Shown here: in pieces, positions 1 through 5,009 of the stretch
How positions within the stretch are numbered: the stretch's first letter is position 1
Layout: each line of letters opens with the position of its first letter
The notes under the pieces: generated by a model
Database searches by the model: none
What the model was told of the DNA's origin: nothing
Seen by the model: only the letters and a program-made list of their open reading frames with translations
Made by a program: the position numbers and the translations under genes
Source: JABWCE01 sp964617955
Lineage (GTDB): Bacteria > Bacteroidota > Bacteroidia > NS11-12g > UBA9320
Assembly (NCBI GenBank): GCA_964617955.1
Contig: CAZTXB010000033.1
Coordinates: forward strand, 1-8,100
Length of the DNA: 8,100 nt
Direction of reading: 5' to 3'

Positions 1-49
1 TAGGTACTATGCTGATAATGAATATTTCTAGAGTGACAAAGTAGAATTA

Positions 50-64
50 GGGCCTGCTGAAAAA
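50..64 (+). repeat. Left terminal inverted repeat
   Basis: GGGCCTGCTGAAAAA pairs with 402-416 with one mismatch (third base G versus A). This end is also part of a local hairpin: GCTGAA at 56-61 pairs with TTCAGC at 66-71 around a 4-nt AAAG loop, so the same bases could form either a tip hairpin or an end-to-end pairing. Confidence 0.65.
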
Positions 65-89
65 GTTCAGCGTGCGTTCATTACAAGCA

Positions 90-113
90 GGCAAGGCGAA
101 GATGTGCTTTGCC
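90..113 (+). other. Hairpin in left arm of the element
   Basis: GGCAAGGCG (90-98) and TGCTTTGCC (105-113) form a 9-bp stem in RNA with two G-U pairs and a 6-nt loop, AAGATG. No T-run follows, so it is not an intrinsic terminator. Its role is unknown; it may be subterminal structure of the element. Confidence 0.35.
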
Positions 114-152
114 GTACCTTGAGCCGAAGCCGAAGCAGTATTACCCATGTGA

Positions 153-290
153 TTTACATCAAATGCCAATTATTATGAAAATCATACAGTGGTAAATGCC
201 GATGGATACAAATGTTTAGGTCAAATTGAGGAACGGAAATTTGGACTATTACAGTTGACCAATCGGTATAAGGGAGGTGCAATGAACTAA
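153..290 (+). pseudogene. Possible decayed coding fragment inside the element
   Basis: A 45-codon stretch is open between a TGA at 150-152 and the TAA at 288-290. It has no start codon near its beginning. The translation looks protein-like (for example NADGYKCLGQIEERKFGLL), with mixed charged and hydrophobic residues. It may be a relic of a transposase or of a captured gene, but I recognise no family and a chance open stretch of this size is quite possible. Listed because it is the only coding-like material in the gene-free first 441 bp. Confidence 0.2.
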
Positions 291-401
291 CGCTGGATAT
301 GAAATTTTAGATCCAAGGGATTTTGTATTCATGGGTGTAATACATTGCATCTCTATAAATAAAAACTGCATCACACAATAATAACACTAGGCTTTTGCGT
401 G

Positions 402-416
402 TTTTTCAGCAGGTCC
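402..416 (-). repeat. Right terminal inverted repeat
   Basis: On the minus strand this reads GGACCTGCTGAAAAA, the partner of the left end at 50-64. The plus strand continues with TA directly outside it. Unlike the left end, the bases just inside it (toward 390) do not make a tip hairpin, and the two arms do not match beyond the A tract. Confidence 0.65.
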
Positions 417-441
417 TATTTAAAGGGTCTTACCTTGCTGG

Positions 442-813
442 CTATTCCTTGATATTTCCTGCCTCGTAGGGTATAAACACAAAACTGGCCCCTCCTTCAG
501 AAATCAAAAAAATACAGATATTTTTTTCTGCTTCCTTGTAGTTGGTTTTGAATACGGTTTCCTTATCGGATTCTATGAGTTTGTGCTCCAAAAATTCTTC
601 CATGGTGGATGCGCTGATGCTCCAATTCATGGCCAATTCGGCATGATCGAGAATGAGCTCGCCTATAGGGATAGGGGTTTGATGGGCAATAAAAATTGGG
701 TAAAGGGAAATTTCTTCATTTCTGATATCTCTGGATACCTCATGAATTGAGGCCTTGTAAAGTATCAAATCGGCCTTCAGGCTTTGTAAATCGGCTTGCA
801 GTTGCTCGTTCAT
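442..813 (-). CDS. Uncharacterised 123-residue protein, third gene of the selenium cluster
   Basis: I cannot name a family for this gene. The product is a small, acidic, soluble protein with no signal peptide or membrane segment. Residues 1-30 look like a charged amphipathic helix (MNEQLQADLQSLKADL and on). The rest alternates likely beta strands (LYPIFIAH around 37-44, a hydrophobic ICIFLI segment near 99-104, FVFIPY near 111-116) with a helix at about 70-80 (STMEEFLEHKL), suggesting a compact alpha/beta fold. The ATG lies 12 bp after the selD stop on the same strand, so it is very probably cotranscribed with mnmH and selD. Position suggests, but does not show, a link to selenium or tRNA modification; it could equally be a passenger. 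It reads like an intact conserved gene, with no conserved catalytic Cys or His cluster that I can see. Confidence 0.8.
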   Translation of the reverse strand: MNEQLQADLQSLKADLILYKASIHEVSRDIRNEEISLYPIFIAHQTPIPIGELILDHAELAMNWSISASTMEEFLEHKLIESDKETVFKTNYKEAEKNICIFLISEGGASFVFIPYEAGNIKE

Positions 814-825
814 GGCGCTGTAAAA

Positions 826-1860
826 TTACGTGGATATAAAATGAACTCCGTTGGTCTCCATAAATTCTCCGATATGAAAAATTTCGATGGCATGGGTTTT
901 ACAAAATGTCTCGAAAGTTTGCATGCTATCTTGCTGTACGGCCAGCATCAGACCGCCGTTGGTTTGTGGGTCGTTGACAAGGGCAAAGAGATCGGCAGGC
1001 AGATTGAAAGTCTCTGTTTCGTATTGGTTCCAGTTACGGTAGGTGTTGTCAGGCACCACAAATTGGGAAGCCAAGATGCGGGCTTCTGCAATGCAAGGTA
1101 CCTTTGACGCGTAAATTTTAGCCCCCAAATTAGCGCCTTTGCACATTTCGAGTAAGTGACCCAATAAGCCAAAACCAGTGACGTCGGTCATCGCATTTAC
1201 GTATGGCAATTTCCCGAACCATTCGCCCTCTAGATTTACTTTTGTACTTAAATCAATTAGCGCCTTTGTGCCGGTTTCGTTGAGCAAGCCCTTTTTTAAG
1301 GCCGATGATAATATCCCGATGCCAATTGGCTTTGTAAGGTATATGGCGTCCCTATTTCCGGCTCCTGCATTGGTTTTCAATTCATCTCCTGTACATAAAC
1401 CCGTTACCGATAATCCGAAAATAGGTTCCTGAATTTTAATGCTATGCCCCCCCGCCATAGGTATCCCAACTTGATTGCATATTTCAATGGCCCCCTTCAA
1501 CACGGTATTGGCGATTTCTGTAGAGAGTTTATCGGTGGGCCAGCCTAGGAGCGCATTGGCCATAATGGGCCTGCCCCCCATCGCAAATACATCGCTGATG
1601 GCATTGGCTGCAGCAATTTTTCCGAATAAGAATGGGTCATCAACGATGGGAGTAAAAAAATCAGCAGTTTGAATTAACAAATTTCCGTCGGGTAATTCCA
1701 TCACCGAAGCATCGTCAGCCGAATGGTTACCTATCACCAATTTTGGGTGCTTGTTTCCGGTTTTCAATCCTTTAATAATTTGCTCGAGTTCGGCAGGATG
1801 AATTTTACATCCACAGCCCGAGCCGGTGCTGAATTGAGTCAGCTTTATGTCCTCATTCAT
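826..1860 (-). CDS. selD: Selenide, water dikinase (selenophosphate synthetase)
   Basis: SelD makes selenophosphate from selenide and ATP, giving AMP and phosphate; it acts in the cytoplasm as a dimer. The 344 residues match the usual bacterial length. The N-terminal glycine-rich loop GSGCGCK (13-19) places Cys16 and Lys19 where the E. coli enzyme has its essential Cys17 and Lys20. This version uses cysteine, not selenocysteine. Metal- and ATP-binding acidic residues are visible in SADDAS (47-52), DFFTP (67-71), NAISD (86-90) and TDVTGFG (225-231). AGGHSI (136-141) and EPIFGLSVTG (145-154) are family signatures. The ATG overlaps the mnmH stop codon as ATGA, indicating translational coupling. 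Because its partner gene is mnmH, the clear use of selenophosphate here is 2-selenouridine in tRNA; whether the organism also makes selenocysteine cannot be told from this window. Confidence 0.97.
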   Translation of the reverse strand: MNEDIKLTQFSTGSGCGCKIHPAELEQIIKGLKTGNKHPKLVIGNHSADDASVMELPDGNLLIQTADFFTPIVDDPFLFGKIAAANAISDVFAMGGRPIMANALLGWPTDKLSTEIANTVLKGAIEICNQVGIPMAGGHSIKIQEPIFGLSVTGLCTGDELKTNAGAGNRDAIYLTKPIGIGILSSALKKGLLNETGTKALIDLSTKVNLEGEWFGKLPYVNAMTDVTGFGLLGHLLEMCKGANLGAKIYASKVPCIAEARILASQFVVPDNTYRNWNQYETETFNLPADLFALVNDPQTNGGLMLAVQQDSMQTFETFCKTHAIEIFHIGEFMETNGVHFIST

Positions 1861-2912
1861 TGTCTTGCTTTTTGATTTAAGTTTTTAGTGCTTTCTTTAT
1901 TCGTTTTCATCAAAGAGATGGCGATTTCCTTTGGGTCGTTTGACTCGAAACTCAAGGTGCTAATCTTGTCGGTGTCCTTGTTTTGCAAACCAAAGTTATA
2001 CGTTTTATCGTAGTATCTCAAGGCTATCTCGGCCGCCGCTTCAAGGTTATGGTTGTTCAGAAATTCAAGGGCGCTTTTGAGTTGCAAACCCCCTAATTTC
2101 CTTTCAATTTTTCTGAAGGCCTCTTCTATTTCCGTAAGATTGTAGGATCCATAAATTCTGACCAAATTTTGAACCCTATGTTGAAAAGGGATTTCTAACA
2201 CGATTAAGGGCGACTTTCGGTAGTTTGTATAAAATTCTGTTGGGATAAATACCGAACCTATGGTATGGCTTTCATCTTCTACCCATATGGTTTGAGAGGC
2301 ATCCATGGTTTTTAAGGTTTCATACAGGTTATTGCCAAACTGCTCGCTTTCCGGTTGGGGCATTTCCCCTATTTTGCCAAAAGCCGATCCCTTATGGTGG
2401 GCCAATGCCTCAAGATCGATAACCTGCTCACCCAGTTTTGTCAATTCCCTCAGTATTTCAGTTTTTCCACTTCCGGTTTTACCCCCTATCACCATTAAAT
2501 TCCAGGGTTTTGTAAATTCTTTTAAGATAAAATTTCGGTAAGCCTTATAGCCACCCCTTAAGGTGAAGCATTGCACCCCAATGGTCTCAAGTAACATAGC
2601 CACTGCTGCACTTCTCATGCCGCCCCGCCAGCAATGAACGTATATTGGTCCTGACGACGTGCTTTCCAGAGCCTTACTAACCATTGGCTTGAGCTTAGGC
2701 CCCACAATTTCAAGACCGGCCAGTACTGCCGGAATTTTGCCTTTTTGCTTGTAAAGCGTTCCGACTACTGCCCTTTCAGCATCATCAAATAATGGGAAAG
2801 AAATTGCGCCCGGAATATGACCAACTGAAAACTCTTTTGGTGACCTCACATCCAAAATCAGGCCTGAGGCAGAGGCGGTAATAAATTCGGAAGCAGAGAG
2901 TGATTTTGGCAA
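1857..2912 (-). CDS. mnmH: tRNA 2-selenouridine synthase (rhodanese plus P-loop domains)
   Basis: MnmH (SelU/YbbB) converts wobble 2-thiouridine of tRNA-Lys, -Glu and -Gln into 2-selenouridine through a geranylated intermediate, using selenophosphate. The 351 residues carry an N-terminal rhodanese domain (about 1-130): a DVRSPKEF motif at 21-28, GHIPGA at 31-36, and the catalytic loop HCWRGGMRS at 93-101 with Cys94. A linker leads to a P-loop domain whose Walker A motif GGKTGSGKT is at 143-151. The start is TTG (2912-2910): no in-frame ATG lies between it and the tRNA gene, and the protein from here fits the normal N-terminus (MPKSLSASEF). An ATT four codons further upstream is a less likely alternative. 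There is no Shine-Dalgarno sequence, only an AT-rich 18-nt spacer after the tRNA. The stop overlaps selD by four bases. Confidence 0.96.
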   Translation of the reverse strand: MPKSLSASEFITASASGLILDVRSPKEFSVGHIPGAISFPLFDDAERAVVGTLYKQKGKIPAVLAGLEIVGPKLKPMVSKALESTSSGPIYVHCWRGGMRSAAVAMLLETIGVQCFTLRGGYKAYRNFILKEFTKPWNLMVIGGKTGSGKTEILRELTKLGEQVIDLEALAHHKGSAFGKIGEMPQPESEQFGNNLYETLKTMDASQTIWVEDESHTIGSVFIPTEFYTNYRKSPLIVLEIPFQHRVQNLVRIYGSYNLTEIEEAFRKIERKLGGLQLKSALEFLNNHNLEAAAEIALRYYDKTYNFGLQNKDTDKISTLSFESNDPKEIAISLMKTNKESTKNLNQKARQ

Positions 2913-2930
2913 TTTATATTTAATAAGAGC

Positions 2931-3001
2931 GGCTTCAGAGGGAATCGAACCCCCACCGTGAGTACCGGAAACTCAAGTTCTATCCATTAAACTATGAAGC
3001 C
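2931..3001 (-). tRNA. tRNA-Arg (anticodon CCG)
   Basis: On the minus strand a 71-nt cloverleaf folds cleanly. The acceptor stem is GGCTTCA/TGAAGCC (7 of 7 pairs), the D stem GTTT/GAAC, the anticodon stem TGAGT/ACTCA with loop TTCCGGT, and the T stem GGGGG/CCCTC with loop TTCGATT. Loop positions 34-36 are CCG, which reads the arginine codon CGG. The variable loop is short (CGGT). The 3' CCA is not encoded and must be added by nucleotidyltransferase. The gene sits between a strong promoter and mnmH, only 18 bp before the mnmH start, so tRNA and mRNA are probably made as one transcript and separated by 3' processing. CCG is not one of the anticodons modified by MnmH. Confidence 0.95.
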
Positions 3002-3017
3002 TTTTTTAAGAGAAATG

Positions 3018-3047
3018 CAAAGTTAGGTTTAAAAGTGCCTTCGTCAA
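3018..3047 (-). promoter_or_regulatory. Bacteroidota-type promoter for tRNA-Arg–mnmH–selD
   Basis: On the minus strand TTG (3047-3045) is followed after 19 bp by TAACTTTG (3025-3018). This matches the primary sigma consensus of Bacteroidota (TTG, about 19-21 bp, TAnnTTTG). Transcription would start near 3011, leaving about a 10-nt leader before the tRNA 5' end. No other promoter-like box is seen before mnmH, selD or the third gene, so this one probably serves the whole cluster. Confidence 0.7.
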
Positions 3048-3054
3048 ATAAAAC

Positions 3055-3064
3055 TAAGCGCTTA
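3055..3064. promoter_or_regulatory. 10-bp perfect palindrome between divergent promoters
   Basis: TAAGCGCTTA is a perfect palindrome. It lies between the upstream element of the leftward tRNA promoter (3045-3047) and the possible upstream TTG of the rightward panD promoter (3067-3069). The position suits an operator acting on one or both promoters, but a 10-bp palindrome can arise by chance and no regulator is encoded nearby. Confidence 0.25.
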
Positions 3065-3066
3065 AA

Positions 3067-3092
3067 TTGCGTCAATAATTAATTTACCTTTG
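3067..3092 (+). promoter_or_regulatory. Likely panD promoter
   Basis: TACCTTTG (3085-3092) fits the Bacteroidota TAnnTTTG box. A TTG at 3067-3069 is the only upstream element candidate, but its 15-bp spacing is shorter than usual, so the upstream half is uncertain. A start near 3099 would leave a leader of about 9 nt before the panD ATG at 3108. Confidence 0.5.
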
Positions 3093-3107
3093 CAGCCACT
3101 TTTAAAA

Positions 3108-3455
3108 ATGCAAATAGAAATTTTAAAATCCAAAATTCATAATGCCAAAGTAACTCAAACTGAATTGCATTATGTGGGAAGTCTCACTTTGGATGAAGAC
3201 CTTATGGATAAAGCTAACCTCATTGAAGGTGAAAAGATTTTGGTTGTGAACAACAACAATGGCGAGAGGTTGGAAACCTATGTAATTAAAGGCAAACGCG
3301 GCAGTAAAATAGTTTGTCTTAACGGCGCTGCAGCCCGTAAGGCACAAGTAGGAGATTATATAATCATCATATCATTTGCCCATATGGATTTTGAAGCGGC
3401 TAAAACTTTTAAACCATGGCTGGCATTTGTTGACGACAACAATGGGCTGATATAA
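3108..3455 (+). CDS. panD: Aspartate 1-decarboxylase (pyruvoyl-dependent)
   Basis: PanD decarboxylates L-aspartate to beta-alanine for pantothenate and coenzyme A synthesis. The proenzyme cuts itself between Gly24 and Ser25 (YVGS, 22-25), turning Ser25 into the pyruvoyl group of the alpha chain. Other active-site residues known from E. coli are present at the same positions: Lys9, Tyr22, Arg54 and Tyr58 (in RLETY), and Asn72 in LNGAAARK. The length of 115 residues is normal. I chose the ATG at 3108 because MQIEILKSKI is the standard N-terminus; an in-frame TTG at 3090 would add six residues but overlaps the promoter box. The next gene begins one base after the stop, so panD leads an operon. 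panC, its common pathway neighbour, is not in this window. Confidence 0.96.
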   Translation: MQIEILKSKIHNAKVTQTELHYVGSLTLDEDLMDKANLIEGEKILVVNNNNGERLETYVIKGKRGSKIVCLNGAAARKAQVGDYIIIISFAHMDFEAAKTFKPWLAFVDDNNGLI

Positions 3456-3456
3456 C

Positions 3457-4467
3457 TTGGAATTCAATCTAAAAAATAGTCTTAAATTTATCCTCTTTCT
3501 TGGATTAGGACTGGCGCTTTTGGCCTGGGCCTTTAAGAATATGGATGTTTCCCAAATGTTTGAGGAAATAAAAAATGCCAATTTTCTTTGGGTGATTTTA
3601 GCTATGTTTTGCGGCGTACTGGCTCATGCAAGTAGGGCTTTAAGGTGGAATTTGCTTTTAAAGCCACTAGGGTATAAAGCCAATCCATGGAATGCTTTTT
3701 ACGCCGTGATGATCGGCTATTTTTCAAACAATCTGGTGCCCAGGCTTGGAGAGGTTACGCGATGTGCTTCCCTGTCGAAGACTGATAATATCCCCGTTGA
3801 AAAGCTTTTTGGAACTGTTTTTGTCGAAAGGGTTATCGACTTATTAATCACAGCCTTAACGACGCTCTTTATTTTTATTTCTCAATACGATTTGCTCAAC
3901 GGTTTTATGCATGACACCATTTATCCTATGATGGAATCGGACAGTGAAAGCAGTTTTTCGGTTAAATATGTTGTTTTAGCCTGCCTTGCCGTTATTGTGC
4001 TGCTCATTTATATTCTTAAAAACCGAATCAAAAATTTAACTTTATATAAGAAGTTTTCGACACTGGCCAAGGGATTTTCAGATGGCCTAAAAAGTGTGTT
4101 GATGCTTCAAAGACCGTGGCTTTTTATTTTTCATTCCCTGTTTATATGGACCATGTACTTTGCCATGGGTTACCTGGTTTTCTTCTCCTATGCCCCCACT
4201 TCCCTCTTGGGTTATAAGGCCGGATTGCTTATTCTTTTTTTGGGTACTGTAGCCATTATTTTGCCGGTTCCCGGTGGTATTGGAGTGTTTCATAATTTAG
4301 TCGGACTAGGCTTAATGCTTTACGGCGTATCGGAAAAGGAAGGCATTACCTTTGCCACCATAAGCCACGCGGCACAAATGATTATGGTTTTTTTGGTAGG
4401 CCTGTTTAGCATGTTTATGGTGAGCTTAAAGCTGAGAAAAAAATTTAAAGCGGATGATTTCCTATAA
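3457..4467 (+). CDS. Flippase-like polytopic membrane protein (LPG synthase TM-region family)
   Basis: This 336-residue inner-membrane protein belongs to the family typified by the membrane half of lysylphosphatidylglycerol synthases (UPF0104/AglD-like). Hydrophobic segments lie at about 9-27, 42-57, 80-94, 126-142, 170-187, 221-243, 254-270 and 302-323. Family signatures are NNLVPRLGEVTR (91-102), ERVID (124-128) and PVPGGIGVF (270-278). The C-terminal aminoacyltransferase domain of MprF is absent, so it should not make lysyl-phosphatidylglycerol; a lipid transport role is the family inference and the substrate is unknown. The start is TTG at 3457, one base after the panD stop. An in-frame TGA at 3448-3450 excludes a longer form, and the next in-frame ATG (residue 29) would remove the first membrane helix. 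Its end overlaps the heptose adenylyltransferase gene by 14 bp, hinting at a shared envelope role. Confidence 0.88.
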   Translation: MEFNLKNSLKFILFLGLGLALLAWAFKNMDVSQMFEEIKNANFLWVILAMFCGVLAHASRALRWNLLLKPLGYKANPWNAFYAVMIGYFSNNLVPRLGEVTRCASLSKTDNIPVEKLFGTVFVERVIDLLITALTTLFIFISQYDLLNGFMHDTIYPMMESDSESSFSVKYVVLACLAVIVLLIYILKNRIKNLTLYKKFSTLAKGFSDGLKSVLMLQRPWLFIFHSLFIWTMYFAMGYLVFFSYAPTSLLGYKAGLLILFLGTVAIILPVPGGIGVFHNLVGLGLMLYGVSEKEGITFATISHAAQMIMVFLVGLFSMFMVSLKLRKKFKADDFL

Positions 4468-4936
4468 ATCTAAAATCTATACCCTCCCACAGCTTTTGGA
4501 GCTGAGAAGCTTCTGGAAAAAAGACCATGAAAAGGTGGTTTTTACCAATGGGTGTTTTGATATTCTTCACCGCGGCCATGTCGATTACCTTTATAAAGCT
4601 GCACAACTGGGAAGCAAACTCGTAGTGGCTATCAATTCCGACGCTTCGGTTCGTGGCATTAAGAGTCCTTCAAGGCCTATTCAAGATGAGGTTTCGAGAT
4701 TAGAAATAATAGCTGCCCTAGGGTGTGTAGATGCTGTTTTGCTCTTTGAAGAAAACACCCCTCTCGAATTGTTAAAAAAACTGTTGCCCGACATTCTGGT
4801 AAAAGGAGCTGATTATAAAGCCGAAGACATCGTAGGATATGATCTCATCAAAGCAAATGGAGGGGAAGTACTGACCCTTGATTTTTTGGACGGATACTCC
4901 ACCAGCGCAATAGAAAAAAGAATAAAGGAGAGTTAA
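4454..4936 (+). CDS. rfaE2: D-glycero-beta-D-manno-heptose 1-phosphate adenylyltransferase
   Basis: The enzyme transfers AMP from ATP to heptose 1-phosphate, giving ADP-D-glycero-beta-D-manno-heptose, the precursor of inner-core LPS heptose. The 160 residues form one cytidylyltransferase-like Rossmann domain. TNGCFDILHRGHVDYL (31-46) holds the HxGH nucleotidyl-transfer motif at 39-42. PDILVKGADY and the C-terminal GYSTS (147-151) are typical of the RfaE domain II family. In E. coli this activity is the C-terminal half of HldE fused to a ribokinase-like kinase; here it stands alone, so the kinase must be encoded elsewhere. The ATG is inside the preceding gene, 14 bp before that gene's end, so translation is probably coupled. 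Glycerol-3-phosphate cytidylyltransferase is a related fold, but the length and C-terminal motif favour RfaE2. Confidence 0.92.
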   Translation: MISYKSKIYTLPQLLELRSFWKKDHEKVVFTNGCFDILHRGHVDYLYKAAQLGSKLVVAINSDASVRGIKSPSRPIQDEVSRLEIIAALGCVDAVLLFEENTPLELLKKLLPDILVKGADYKAEDIVGYDLIKANGGEVLTLDFLDGYSTSAIEKRIKES

Positions 4937-4982
4937 AGCTAAAGCCACAAACTCCCTATGAATATCTTTCAATCTAAAATCT

Positions 4983-4990
4983 TAAATTTG
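4983..4990 (+). promoter_or_regulatory. Likely promoter box for metK–glmS
   Basis: TAAATTTG fits the TAnnTTTG box 19 bp before the metK ATG, so transcription would begin near 4997 with a leader of about 12 nt. No clear TTG is found at the expected upstream position, so the upstream element is weak or missing. The 73-bp gap holds no visible terminator for the preceding operon and is too short downstream of this box for a SAM riboswitch. Confidence 0.5.
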
Positions 4991-5009
4991 CACCCTTTAT
5001 TTAATTTAA

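Larger units (their letters stand above)
50..416. mobile_element. MITE-like or decayed insertion element with terminal inverted repeats
   Basis: The left end (50-64) reads GGGCCTGCTGAAAAA. The right end (402-416) is its inverted copy, reading GGACCTGCTGAAAAA on the minus strand, so 14 of 15 positions match. A TA dinucleotide flanks each end (48-49 and 417-418), consistent with a TA target-site duplication. The ~367-bp interior has no intact gene, only a 45-codon stop-bounded stretch at 153-290 and a hairpin at 90-113. It is therefore either a miniature non-autonomous element or an internally deleted insertion sequence mobilised in trans. A TA target occurs in IS630/Tc1-like and some IS5-group elements, but I cannot assign a family from the ends alone. 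It lies 25 bp beyond the stop codon of the minus-strand cluster, a harmless insertion point. The repeats are seen directly; past mobility is inferred. Confidence 0.6.

Noticed and set aside
2..31. Nine sense codons ending in TAG at the left edge, as a possible 3' end of a plus-strand gene
   Set aside because: Too short to judge, and the window edge hides anything upstream.
122..137. GCCGAA tandem repeat in the left element as a repeat array or CRISPR piece
   Set aside because: There are only about two and a half units with no spacer structure; it is a local simple repeat.
402..441. Stem formed by the right repeat and CCTTGCTGG (433-441), as a terminator for the minus-strand cluster
   Set aside because: The stem has a bulge and a 17-nt loop, and on the minus strand it is followed by an A run, not a T run.
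796..1672. Plus-strand open frames opposite selD
   Set aside because: They are antisense shadows of a well-supported gene, with no recognisable protein features.
1810..1825. Selenocysteine codon in the SelD active site
   Set aside because: The active-site codons read TGT in both positions of GSGCGCK, so this is the cysteine form; there is no in-frame TGA.
4937..5009. SAM riboswitch before metK
   Set aside because: The gap is only 73 bp, the likely transcription start leaves about 12 nt of leader, and no conserved SAM-binding stem pattern is visible.
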